In this document: positions 1 to 12,100 of the stretch, one piece after another
Position numbering within the stretch: the first letter of the stretch is position 1
Layout of the letters: each line of letters starts with the position of its first letter
DNA from: Sarcocystis neurona
Lineage: Eukaryota > Apicomplexa > Conoidasida > Eucoccidiorida > Sarcocystidae
Direction: 5' to 3'
Length of the DNA stretch: 64,000 bases
NCBI GenBank assembly: GCA_000727475.1
Contig: KL647298.1
Coordinates: 2,943,810 to 3,007,809 of the forward strand
Position numbers and translations under genes: made by a program
The notes under the pieces: model-generated
The model's database searches: none
The model's input: the letters and a program-made list of their open reading frames with translations, nothing else
What the model was told of the DNA's origin: nothing

Positions 1-549
1 TGCTGCTGCTGGTACTGCTGCTGCGGCCGGTGCTGCTGCTGCTTCGGCCTCTGTTGCTGCTGCTGTTGGTCAGGGAAAGGGGCTTCCTCGAGTCCTGCAG
101 GACCAGAGAAAAGAAGTCAATTTGCAGGATGTTCCACAGAAAGCGCTGTACACGTTTTTCCGCCTGCTGCAGGAGAGCACTGCGGCACTGCAGCTGCTGC
201 TGAAAGAAAAAGACTGCTGCTTCTCTTTCTCGCTGAACGTGAGCAACTGCCTGCGCGGTCCGGCGCGCGCGCTGCGCCTGCTGCCTCGTCTTCTGTAGCA
301 GCCCTTCCTTTTTCTTTCGGAGAAGCAGCAGCTGCTGCTGTTGCTGCTGCTGCTGCTCCTTCACACGCTGCTGCTGCGCCGCTGCTGCGGCCGCCGCTGC
401 TGCTGCTGCCCGCTGGTGCTGCCGTCGCTCCGCCTTCACGCGCTCAAGCCGCTGCAGCGTCGCTGCCTCCTCTTCCTCGTGCGGCTGCTGCTTCTTCTCC
501 TCTTCAACCTGCTGCTCTTCCTGCTTCTTTATTGGCTGCTTTCGGTCCT
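1..549 (-). CDS. 3' part of a coiled-coil, Gln-rich protein gene (runs off the window start)
   Basis: Read on the minus strand, one frame stays open from about 549 to base 1. It begins after a plausible acceptor (gcatgcag, ending at 550). The peptide starts with a charged helix rich in Glu, Lys and Gln (KKQEEQQVEEEKKQQ), passes an Ala run and a Gln run, then enters non-repetitive sequence (RVQRFLWNILQIDFFSLV), and ends in Ser-rich sequence at the window edge. The unique hydrophobic stretch is what separates it from a repeat-derived open frame. The other long frame here, plus 341-790, is Leu/Cys-rich antisense. No family was recognised. Upstream exons may lie in the ambiguous CAG region at 0.9-2.3 kb. 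It is probably a structural coiled-coil protein, but function cannot be inferred. Confidence 0.45.
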
Positions 550-2300
550 CTGCATGCGTGCAGCCACCCCCCACCACACACACACCAAACCACTCACAAA
601 CACACACAACGCACCTATGCACTTCTCTCTCTCTATCTCTCTCTTTTCCCTCTGTTCCTCCCTGTCTTCCTTCGTCCTTTTATCACCCTCTTCCTCCCAT
701 TTTCCAGCCCTTTCTACTGATATGTCGATGTGTAGAAAAAGAGTCATCTGCGTGCATTGCCACTTCTATTTTACGTGCCGATACACGTAGAGAGAAGACG
801 ATATCTAGTTGCATAGGCGGGCGCTCGCGCATGCGACGCAGGTAGCTGCTACAGGCGCGTGGCTAGCTGTTGCATGCGTTCTCGAGGCTGGCTGGTCAGG
901 GCGCCGCACCTTCAGCAAAAAAAAAGAACCTCCATCTGCAACAACTACTGAAGCAGCAGCAACAGCAGCAGCAGCAAAGTAGCTGCAGCAGGAAAGCGGC
1001 AGCAGCAGCAGCAACGAAGCACGACCAATAGCAGCAACAAAGCGGCAGAAGCTTCAGCAAACAGCAGCAGCAGCAAACAGGTAAACAGTAGCACCGCGCA
1101 GCATCAGGAGCCGCCGCAGGGAAGCAGGGAGGCAGCTGCAGCAGCAGTACATCAGCGACACAGCACCAGCAGCAGCAGCGCAGCAGCAGCTCGGCAGCAG
1201 CGCAACAGCAGCTCTGCGTCAGCGATAGGAAAGCAGCAGCAGCAGCAGAGGGAAGCAGCAGCGGCAGCAGCCGTTAGTGGTGAGGACGCGCAGCAGCAGC
1301 TGCAGCAGTACTTTTTCTGCCTCAACAGGAGCAGTGGCTTTTCAACGAACGCGGTACCACAGGAGCACAGCACCAGAAAGGAGAGCGGGCGGGTAGTAGC
1401 AGCAACGGTAGCAGCAGCAGCAGCAGAAAAGGAAGAGCAGGTCGGCAGGAGCAGCAACAGCAGCACCAGCAGAAAAGGAAGAGCAGGTGGCCAGGAGCAG
1501 CAAGAGGAGCACCCGTGGGGGGAGCGGCAGCAGCGAGATCGTCTACAGCAAGTCTCACCTCTTGCCGCGTAACGTCTCCCTACTAAAAACTCCTTTCCCT
1601 GCTGCACCTGCGCCTCTTTTTTTCTTTCTTCTTCGTCAGCAGGAGCTGCAGGAGCCACTTCGCTGCTGCGGCTCCTGCTGCTGCTGCTGCAGCCCCGTGG
1701 GCCCAGCGCTGCTGCTGGTGCTGCTGGCACTGCTTCCACAGCTGCAGCTGCACCAGAGCGATGCCTTTCAGCAGCAGCAGCAGGAAGAGACGGTGGAGCA
1801 GCACCCGCAGCAGCAGCAGCCTCCCGACGGGCAGCAGCAGCTGCTGCAGCAGCAACTGAGATTCTTCTCAGCGATGGTCGGCTACTAGCCACGCGTTCTG
1901 CAATTTTTTCCCATCTGCTGCTCCTTCCTCTTCCTGCCGCGGGCACCCACCGCCGCTGCTGCAGCAGGTGTCTCCCCCCCCGCCGTCCGGTGTAGAGGGA
2001 CGGCTTGACAGCAGTCCCCCGCTGTCCCCTTTGCAGCCGCGGCACTAACGGGGAAGAAGAAGAAGAAGAAGAAAACGAGGAACAAGAAGAAGACGAGGAA
2101 GAGGCCGACGAGGACGAGGAGGAGGAAGGAGCAGCAGCAAGAGTTTGATTCCGCAGGTCTGCAAAAGCAGCAGCAGCAGCAGAGACATTCACCCAGACGC
2201 ATGTGTAACAGCACACGCTGCACAAGCAGCAGCTCCTTCTCCTCTCTACCGATTCGATCCTGGGTGTATTTGCGTCGAAGACAGATAAACATTTGACAGT
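550..2300. repeat. CAG/CTG-rich block with no resolvable gene model
   Basis: After about 350 bases of CA/CT-rich, probably intronic sequence (550-900), the stretch from 950 to 2220 is dominated by CAG triplets on the plus strand, with CTG patches at 1660-1740. None of the three CAG frames contains a stop, so several overlapping frames stay open by composition alone. Examples are minus 1152-2225, minus 1885-2292 and plus 1487-1888. The minus frame around 1560-1900 has some non-repetitive peptide (RWEKIAERVASSRPSLRR) and could be an upstream exon of the gene at 1-549. I cannot prove which strand is coding. Confidence 0.5.
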
Positions 2301-2319
2301 ATATCGGGGAATATTAACT

Positions 2320-2630
2320 TCCGCCTGCTCTCCATATATTCTTATCTATAAATTCTCCTACCTTTACATGTATATACACATATAGAGAGAGAGATATACG
2401 TACCCGCTACTATGCACATATATATATATATGTATGTACGTATGCAAACGGAAGAACCAAGAGGGAGTATATGTGTATACGAAGACAGACAAACATTTGA
2501 CTGTTTACTGAAGCATATTTACTTTGAAAGACTCTCCATATATCGTATATCTACAGTATCTCTACATATATATAAATATATACATAAAGACGTAGTTCTG
2601 CATATATATATATGCATATGTAAAGCTAGA
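2320..2630. repeat. AT-rich TA/ATAC microsatellite spacer
   Basis: Long tracts of tatata and atatac interrupted by short unique words, with no credible coding. It resembles the larger AT-rich spacer at 13.4-14.1 kb. It lies between two CAG-dense blocks and is probably intergenic or intronic. Confidence 0.75.
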
Positions 2631-2639
2631 AGAAGAGAG

Positions 2640-3150
2640 ATTGAGAGAGGAAGCAAAACGAGGGAGCACACTTGTGTGTATGTGTCGGCACGAGGTTGGA
2701 CCGCTCCCCAGCAGCAGCAGCAGCAAGTCCGCGGCAGCAGCTCCATCGTCAAGCACTCGCTCCCGTAGCAGCAGCAGCAGGAAGAGCAGAAGCGGCAGCA
2801 GCAGAAGCAGCAGGAGCAGAGGCGGGAGCAGGTGGATTTGTGCGTGTGGGCAGAGAGGCATTTCTTGCAGATGGCGACGGTGCACCACGCGTTTCCCCTT
2901 CGTTGGCTGCCGCAGTTCACCAAAAGCAGCTGCTGCCTGCCCGTTTAACGGAGCAGGAGCCTGCAGCACTCCACAGGACTTCGGAAGTGCTGCGAGGAAG
3001 TTGACAACAAAACGAGAAGACGTCTCAGCCGTCGGGAGAAGTCGCTGCAGGTCCCGGGCGCAGCAGCAGCTTCCGCAGAGCAGCAGGGCACGTGCTGCGG
3101 TGCGCCAGACGTAGGAATGAAGGCAGTCTGCTGCTCCTCCCCCCCACACA
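2640..3150. other. CAG-rich segment, coding strand unresolved
   Basis: Bases 2710-2830 carry CAG on the plus strand, followed by about 300 non-repetitive bases. Two plus frames give reasonable peptide: one ends near 3003, and another reads EEQKRQQQKQQEQRREQ and then a hydrophobic stretch. A minus frame (2562-3185) is open as well. There are no convincing splice or start signals, so I do not call a gene. The segment sits just downstream of the stop of the giant minus-strand gene. Confidence 0.3.
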
Positions 3151-3151
3151 A

Positions 3152-6100
3152 CTATCTCTTTCTCCGGAGACGTGTATATAGACAAGATCCTACGCTTGTA
3201 CTATTCGGTGAGAACAATCTTGGTGCTGACGTTGCTGCTGGCGCGCGTGAGTTGCTGCTGCACCACCTACTTGGCTTGCTGCTGTGCTGCTGCTGCTGCC
3301 CTGGAAGCAGCGGCACGTGTTGCTGTGTCTCTCGTGGCACACAGGCGGACGCAAGTTGGTAGTTCGCCTGCTGTTGCTGCTGTGGGAGAAGCGAGCGCTG
3401 CGGCTGCTGCCGCGGTTCCTCCTGCTCCTGAGTCTGAGGCGCTTGCTGCTGCTGCTGCAGCAACGCAGCTGCCTCTGCTGCCGCCCAGAGCTGCTCAAGC
3501 GAAGGTGGCTGCTCCCTTTTCTCCCGCTGTTGCTGCTGTGCTGCTGTAGCGGCCGCGCTGCTGCTCGCAGTCTCAACAGCAACCCCCGCTGCGCACGTAG
3601 CAGCCGGCACCTGTCGCTGCTGCTGCTTCTTCTGCGTCAGCCGCCTGCGCCTCTCTCCTTGACGCATCACGCCTGCGTCAGCAGAACTACGACGCAATAC
3701 GCTGCTGTCTTCTTCTTGTCCTGCTGCTGTTACTGCTCGAGCACGCACGGGAGACACAGCCTCTTGCGGAAAACCCTGTCCCCTGCTGCTGTTGCTGCTG
3801 GGCTGCGGCACTGCTGCTTCTCCTCCTTCTGTCTTGACCTGCTTCTCTTCCTCCTCCTCGCTGCTGCTGCTAATTTCTGTGTACAACGACGGTGCAGCAG
3901 CTCCCCGCCCTGCAGCAGCAGCATCACCATCACGTGGACGCTCTTCTTCTTGCTGCCCGCTTCTGCGTCCTTTCCATACAAATGAGTTGCAGCTGCTGCT
4001 CCTTCTGCTGCTGCCCCTAGCGCCGCTGCCGCTGCTGCTAGAGCGGCTGCCGCTGCTGCTAGAGCTGCTGCCGCTGCTGCTAGAGCCGCTGCCGCTGCTG
4101 CTAGAGCTGCTGCCGCTGCTGCTAGAGCTGCTGCCGCTGCCGCTAGAGCTGCTGCCGCTGCCGCTGCCCCTAGAGCTGCTGCCGCTGCTACTAGAGCTGC
4201 TGCCGCTGCTACTAGAGCTGCTGCCGCTGCTACTAGAGCTGCTGCCGGTGCTACTAGAGCTGCTGCCGCTGCTGCTAGAGCTGCTGCCGCTGCAGCTAGA
4301 GCTGCTGCCGCTGCTGCTAGGTTCAGTGCTCCTGCTGCTGTCAGTGCTGCTGCCGCTGCTGCTGCTACAGCTGCCGTCGGTGCTGCTAAGGCCGCTGCCG
4401 CCGCTGCTCCTGCAGCCGCTACCGCTGCTCCTACAGCCGTTACTGCTGCTGCTACAGCCGCTGCTGCCGGTTGTACTGCCGTCGCTGCTCCTCAGGCCGC
4501 CGTTCCTGCTGCTGGCCGAGTTGCTGCTAGAGCTGCCGCTAGGGCTGCTGCAGTGGTGTTGTGGGCACGGGCCGGTTCTGCTGCTGCTGCTGTAGACGCG
4601 ACGGCTGCTGCCACTGGCGACCTCTCTGCGGGACTGCGTTTCATCGTCTTGCCGCTGCAGTCTCTGGCCCTGCCGTCCTTGCTGTGGCTGCTGCTGCTGT
4701 TCCAGCGATGCCTGCGGCTGCTGCATGCGTCCCTCTTCTTCAGGGCGAGAGAGAGGGTGCAGTCGCTGACCGGCGGGGTGGCCTTCGCTCCTGCCGCTGC
4801 TGCTGCTGCTCTTCGGCGGCTCTCCTCCTGTCTCTTCATCTCCCCAGAAACGACAGAAAGCTTCTTGGTGCTGCTGCATGTGCTGCTGCTGCTGCGAGTG
4901 CTGCTGCCGCTGTGGGTGCTGCTGTTGCTGCCGCTGCTGCTGCTGCAGGGCCGGGTCCCATGCCGTACGAGAAGCAGCCTGCAGCAGTGCGACACTGTCG
5001 GTAGCAGAGAGGCCGTCCTCTTCATCGCTTGAGATGACTTCCACGTTAAGATCTCCTTCCATCACTTCTCCTCCTTCTCCTTCCTTCGGCAAAATTCTTT
5101 TCTTTGAATTTAACGTGAGGGCAGTAGGGGAGAACACACCACCGCTGCTGCTGTCTCCTGCTGCAGCAACAGCTGCTCTCCCTGACACACTCTCCCCTGC
5201 CACCGTAGCTGCTTCTGCTGCTGGTGCTGCTGCTGCTGCAGATGCTGCTTCTGCTCTTGCTGCTGGTGTCCATTCTGCTGCTGTTGCTGCTCCTGCTGCT
5301 GTTGTTACTGCTGCTGAGACTCCACGTCCTCCTTGAGCACCCACAGGTGCAGGTGCTGCTGCTGCTGTTACGACGTGCGACGCTGCAGCTGCTCTAGCTT
5401 CAAAGCCTGGTGTAGCCCGCACGGGTGCTGCTGCTGCTCCTTTCCTCGCCGCTTCTTCTGCTGCAGCCTGCGCGGAACGCCTCGTTGCAGACGAAGAAGC
5501 AGCAGCAGCGGCTGCCGCGGTGATGCTTCCCAGCAGCAGCGTCCCGTTTTCTGTCGCTGTCCGGAGTGGGGCTGCAGCATCTGCTGCCGCATCTTGGGAT
5601 GTGGCTGCTAGCTGTGGCGCTGCTATCTCTCGGTCTTTTAGCTCTGCTGCTTCTACTTCACCTTCTTCTTCATATTCTTTCTTATCTTCTTCTTCTGCTT
5701 CACTATCTAGTACGGAGATGACATCGGCTTCGCCTACCGCAGCTGCTGTCTCAAAGCTGCTGCTGGCACGCGGCCGTCGTCCACCTGCTGCTGGACTCTG
5801 TGCTGCTGCAGCACGCGGGGCACCTGCAACAGCAGCAGCAGCAGCCAAATGCCGCTCGCCACTTTCGGCAGCAGCAGCAACAGCAGCAGGAGCACCACCG
5901 GCAGCAATAACAGCAACAGCAGTAGTATCACCAGCAATACCAGCAGCAGCAGCGTCCGGCGTCCAGGCCTGTGTCTCTGCAGCAGCCGAAGTCTTCTGCG
6001 GGGGCATCAAAGTATAAGAGCGAAGGCATTGCCAAATGCCGCGCGCCATTTCTTCCACTTGCTGTATGCACCAGCGTCGACTTCCCAGGGGTGCCGCTGC

Positions 6101-9100
6101 GACCGCTGCGGCCGTCCGTAACGTTGCACCCGCAGACATTGCTGCTGCTGGTGTTGTTGCTCTGACTGCTGCTGCTGTTTCTCCTGGCGCCAGTGCTGTG
6201 GCTACTACTGCTGCGGCTGCTGTTCTCTCTCCTTCTGCACGGCTCCCCGCGCCTGCTGCTTGCTGCGGCGGGCCCGACACGGCTGCTGCGGCTGCGATGC
6301 TTCTGCTGCTGCTGCTTCTCTCTGAAGGAGAGAATACAGCGTACAGCCGGAAGAAAAGAATTTCTAAAATAGGAAGCAACTCGTCCGCCACCTGCGGGGA
6401 CACCTGCGTTTTGATGCCGCTACTCCTCCTGCTGTTGGTCCTCCAACAATTGCTACCCTCCCCCCGCCCACTGCTGCTGCTGCTGCGGCAGTGGAAGATG
6501 GCGTGCGCAGCGGGGGAGTGGAGAATTTTCAGCAGCAGACCGCATAGATACAGCAGTCCCAGCAAGCATCCATCTCCTACTTCGTCCTGCTGCAAATGCT
6601 GCCCGAGAAGAAGTGTCGCCTCGTCTGTTGCGAAGTGCAGCAGCAAACCTGCTTCGCCGTCGGTAGCTGCTGCTCCTTCCGCCTCAGAGCCACCGCGTGA
6701 GGTCAGCGGGCCTCGCAGGCAGCCTGCTGAGGAAGGCGAGCAAGAAGCAGGAGCAGCAACTCGTGGCTTCTCCTGCTGCTGCACCCTGTTTGGGTCGGGC
6801 TCTCTCCGCCTCAACCCGTCTTCCTGCTGCTGCTTTTCGACGTGCTCCTGCTCCCGTGATCCGAGCGACTGCGGTGGTTTTTGCTGATTGCGTCGCTCCT
6901 GCTGTCCCTGCTGCTGTCCGCGTTGCTGCTCCTGCTCTGCCTCTTCCTGCCGCTGCACGGGCCACTGCTGCTGCTGCTGCTGGACCAGCCTGTTGCACCT
7001 GGCCGGAGCGGACGAAGCAGTGCTGCACCAGAGAAGCAGGAGAGCCTGCAGCAGCTTCCTGAGCTGCAGCAGCAGCCGCAGCAGCACAGGGAGAGACGTC
7101 TGCTTGTCCAGCAGCAGCAGCACACGCGCTGGCGAAGAAGCGGTGCCCCGGTCAGCGGCAGCAGCGGCGTCTCGCGAAGAAGAAGCACGTCGTCCCTGCA
7201 GCACCCCACACGGCGGCAGCAGCAGCACGAGCTGCTCGCTTCGAGCTGCTGCTGCAGCCTCCTGCATTTGCTGTTCCTGCTGCCCGCTTCCTCCTCTGCA
7301 GCAGCAGCAGCAGTCCACCTGCGCTGTTCTCGCTCCTGCTGCAGCAGCGGCTTCCTCTTCTAGCACTGCCGCAACCGCAGCTATTGCCAGACTCTCCTGC
7401 GGCCTTCTTTTTCCTGTTGCTCCCCCCCCCTGCTTACTTTGCTTCCCTTGCCGCTCGCTTTGCTCTTGCGGCTGCTCTTCTTCTTGCCGCCGCTGCTTCG
7501 CTTCCCTCTGCTGCTGCCCTTCTTCCTCCTGCGGCTGCTCCTGCTGCTTCTGCTGCTGCGGCTCCTGCCGCTGTCTGTGCGCAGCTCCTTCCACATGCGT
7601 CGCGGGTGCAGCAACAGCAACAGCACCGCAGCCGCCTTTCTCGTTTACCGGTGATCGTTCCTCTCCTGCTGCACCTGCCCCTCCGTCTCCTGCTGCTCCT
7701 TCCGTTCCTGCTGCTGCTCCTGCTCCTCCCACTGCCGCCGCTCTTCCTGTTCCTGCCGCTGTTTCTTTCTCTCCTGCTGCTGCGTCTCCTGTCCTTTCTT
7801 CCGCTGCTGCTGCTTTCCCACCTGCTGTTCCGCTTCCTGTTCCTATTCCTGCTGCTGCTTCTTTTCCCCCTGCTGCTGCATTTCCTATCCGTGCTTCTGC
7901 TGCTGCTGCTTTTCCACCTGCTGTTCCGCCTCCTGTTCCTGTTCCTGCTGCTGCTTTTCTTCCTGCTGCTTCTTCTCCTGCTGCTGCTCCGTAGGCAAAG
8001 GCAGCCGCGGCCGCCTCGCTCGCTTCTGCGCCAGCTGCATCTCTCGCTGCTTTCCACACCGCGTCACCTGCTGCTGCTGCTGCCGCTGCTGTCCACCCAG
8101 GCGCTGCTGACGGAAGCAGTTTCACGACAAAGAGCACATGCAGGGCTCGCAGCAGCAGGAGCAATGACTGTAGCACGCCAAGGATTCTCTCCTCCTCTCC
8201 TCTTCTCCGCCGCACCTGCTGCTGCTGCTGCTCCTGCACGTGCCTGTCGTCGCTCGGCTGCTGCTGCTCCTGCTGCAGCTCTGCTTCCTTCGTTGCGGTT
8301 CCAACAGTTTCTGGCCGGTGCGCCGCGCGCCTGTTCTGCTGCTGCGGCTGCCTCTCGGTTCTTCGTCTGTCCTGCTGCTGCTGCTGTTGCTGCCGCTCGT
8401 CCTCTGCCCGCAGTCGTTCGAGCAGCAGCAAATCCAACTTCGCCTGGAGCACCTGCAGCAGCTGCAGCCACTGCTGAACAACGTCCAGCATTTGTTCCCC
8501 TGCTGTTGCAGCCCGTCCCCCCCTAGCTGCTGCTGTCCTTTCTTCCTCTTCGACCGCGATATCCTCCCCTGCTGCTCCTCTCCGTCGACTCCAAGAAGCA
8601 GCAGCACCAGCGTCACCATCACCTGCTGCTGTTGCTGCTACGGATAGAGCTGCTTCCGCTGCTGTTGCTCGACGCTGCGTAGCTCTCGCGCTGCTTGCTG
8701 CTGCCTCGTCCTGCGGAGTGGTGCTGCTCCTCTCCCTCCTTCTCCTGTGCCTCCTGCTGCTGCTGTCGCTGCTGCTGCTGTCCCTGCTGCTGCTCTCACT
8801 GCCGTCGGTGTCGCTGCTGCTCCTGTCGCTGCTCCCCTTCCTCCTGCGGCTGCTGCGCGGGGTGTGGGGGGGAGAAAAGAACGACAAGCTGGTGGTGCAA
8901 GCAGCAGCAAGATGTAGAGCAGCGCAGGAGAGCTGCCGCACAACGCGAAGCGGATGTGTCTGAAGCGACAGAAGCGCAGCAGCAGATTTCTGTGGACAAC
9001 GGAGCAGCAGCAGCAGCAGCGGAGAGAGAGAGAGCAGCGGCGAGGGCAGCAGTCGCAGCAAAAGAGCAGCAGGCTGCAGCGACTGCACGGCAGACTGGGC

Positions 9101-12100
9101 AGCTGCTGCTGCTTCTGCTGCAGCGGCATTGGCTGTTGCTGCTATTGTTCCTCCCGCTGCTGCTCCTGCTGCTGCCGAAGAGCCGACCCCTGGTAGCAGC
9201 AAAGACACCGTTGAAGAACGCGAAATTGTAGACTGCTGGCGAGGGGGAGGGTCGCTGCTGCAGCAACAGCAGCAGGAAGCAGGAAGGGCAGCAGCACGGG
9301 CAGCCAGCGATAAAAACCAGGAGGGGGAAGGAGTGTTGCGCGGCCAGCTTGCTGCCGCTGCTGCTGCTGCTTCCGGACAAAAAAGCGAAGGCTGCTGCAC
9401 GTGCTGCTGCCGAACAGAGATAATACGGAGAGAAGCCGCACAGCTGCTGCGTGGCTCCTGCTGCTGGTAGCAGGACTGTTTCTGCTACAGCAGCAGCAGA
9501 CCCCCTCTCACCCTCCTCCTTTTTTTTCGCAGCAACAGCAGCAGCGGCAGCAGAATCGTCTGCGCGAGCAGCGGCAGCAGCATCAGCATCAGCACCAGCG
9601 ATAGCACTACCGCCAGCGGCACCAACGCTGTCAGCAGCAGCAGCAGCAAATTCGAAGTTGCTGCGTTGCAGCAGGTGTTGACGGTGAAGAAGTTGCAAAA
9701 GTGCTGCTTCTCCTTTTAGCAGCTGATGCTGCAGCGGTGGCGCCAAGCCAAAAACCGACCACTGCCGCGGGGGTAGACGCAGCGCTACATCATGCAGCAG
9801 AGAGCCTCTCTGTTGGTGCTGCTGCGGCTGTTGCTGTTCCTGCCGTCCCAGCTGATCTTCCTCCTTTTGCTGATGCTGCTGGTGTTGCTGCCGTTGTTGC
9901 TCCTGCTGCTGCTGCCGCTGCTGCTGCTGCCGCTGCTGCTGTTGCCGCTGCTGCTGTTTTTGTTGCTGCTGCTGCTGTTGGTGCTGGTGCTGGTGCTCCT
10001 TTTGCTGCTGCGTTCGCTGCTGCTGCTGTGTGGGAGTATCTTCTTGTGCTGCTGCGGGTGGCTCCGTGCAGGCTCCTCTGCGTTTTGCTGCTCGTCCCAT
10101 CGCAGCAGCGGCAGTGTCCGCAGGAGCAGCACTGTCCGCAGCAGCCCACGCAGCACTGGCAGCAGCAACAGGAAAATCGACGTGACGCGCTGGAGACGAC
10201 CCTGTTTCTGCTGTTTCTGCTGCTTCCCAAGTGCTGACTGTTGCACCACCAGCTGCTGCTGCTGCGTTTTCTGCTGCTGCTGCTGCTTCCTGCTTATGTT
10301 GTTCTGCTGTGGCGGTTCCGCGTCGTGCCGCTCCTGCTGCTGTGGCGTAGCAGTCCTCGGCTGTTTGAAGCCCTGCAGCATCTGCTCTTGCTCCAGCTGC
10401 TGCTCCTGTGGCGGCACCGTTTGCTGCCGCTGCGGCCGCACCGTCTGCTGCTACCGCTATTGCTGGATCACTTGCTGCTGCAGCTGCAACATCCGTTCCT
10501 GTTCCTGCTGTTCCCTCAGCGCCAGCGGTTCCTTCCTGTTGCAGCTGCCTTCTCAGGCCGCAGTCTGCACCTGCTGCTGCTGCAGCTCCTGTTGCTGCTG
10601 CAGCTCCTGCTGCTGTTGCTGCTGCTCGCCCATCTGCGCAGACATCAGTAGCGCTGTCGCCACCACTGCTGGCTGCTGCGCTGACACTGCAGCTGCAGGT
10701 CCTCGCGACCAGCAGCAGACTGCCAGCTAGCTGCTGCAGTGCGGTGTCTAGACATGGCACTAGACTTTGCAGCTGCTTCAGCGGCAGAACGAACTCTGGG
10801 AAGAGCAACCTGCTGCTGTCGAGAATGACAGCAGCAGCAGCAGCACCACCGAGTCTTGTCATTTGCTGATGCTGCTGCTGCCGACCCTCTGCGCGCTCTT
10901 CGAGAGTAAGCAGAAGTTGCTGCAGCGCGGCTGCTGCAGCAGGTGTAGTTGCGCAGCCTCCATCTGCTGCTGCTGTTGCAGTTGATTGATGACACATGCA
11001 GCAGCAGCAGCAGTGGGGACTGCAGCGGCGGTGCGGACTCAGGCAGCTGCAGCCGCAGCAGCAGCATACATCGCTGTGCGACGCTGCAGCAGAAGGCAGC
11101 AGCTGCTTTTCTCGAACTTGCTGTTCTTCTTCTTTTTCTTGCTCTTCCTGCAAAGAGACCTCTGTAACATTTGCTTCTTCCCCTGCAGCGCCACTGCTGC
11201 TGCTGGTGCTGCTGCTGTTGCTGCCGCTGCTGTTGCCGTACCCGTTGTTGCTGTTTTGAGTGAATACGCTGCTGCTACTCCCGCATCTGGCGCTGCTGTG
11301 ACATCGGCTGTTGCTGTTGCGTCGGTTGCTGCTCCCGCCTTGGCTGCTACTGCTGCTGCTGCATTGCCTCGTGCTGCTGCGGCATTGGCTGCTGCTGCTG
11401 CGGTGGCGGCAGCACCAATAGCATCGGCGGAAGGCAGCAAGAAGTGGGGAGACCCGCAGCAGATCCCACAGCAGCAGCGTCTGCTGTAGCGCGTCGCTTT
11501 CTGCAGGCACCTGCTGCTGCTGCTTGCCCCTTTGTGGCTCCGCTGCGGCAGCAGCACTGGACGCCGCAGCAGCACCTAGGCGGCTGACTGCAGCAGCACC
11601 AGCAGCAGCGGAGGAAGAAGAAGAAGAAGAAGGAGGGAGACAGGGAGACACCAGAGGAGGAAGGGGAGGAGGAGGACGAGGAGGAGCACCAGGGAGAGAA
11701 GGGTATGGCGAGACGCTCACAGCAGCAGCAGCAGCAGCTTCGTCAGCCTGCAGCACTAGCAGCAGCGTCCGGGTAGCAGAGAGGTACGCAGCAGCGCAGG
11801 CGCTGCAGCCAGAGAGAGAGCGGTGCAGATGGAAAAGGCCTTCAGCAGCAGCAGCAGGTCCCAGTTCGACAAGGAAGGAGTACAGCAGCTGCTGCAGCGT
11901 CTGCAGGCTGGGAAGCTGCAAACAAAAGTAATGGGGCAGCAGCAGCAGCCCCCCGCCTGCTGCTGCTGCCCCTGCGCGATGCGCTGCAACCTGCTGGCGC
12001 TTCTTCTTCTTCTTTGTCTTGCGGCCGTGCTGCTGCTGCTGTAATAGACAAGCAGCCTATCCCGCGCAGCAGCACCAGCACCAGCAGCAGCAGCGTGTGC

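Noticed and set aside
3792..4595. Plus-strand poly-Leu/Pro frame
   Set aside because: It is the pure complement of the 21-bp Ser/Gly repeat. Leu runs this long with no other features are composition artefacts.
7384..8526. Long Leu/Ala-rich plus-strand frame opposite the giant gene
   Set aside because: It is the antisense reading of CAG repeats (CTG, GCT, TGC contain no stops) and has no unique motif. The minus strand has the non-repetitive islands.
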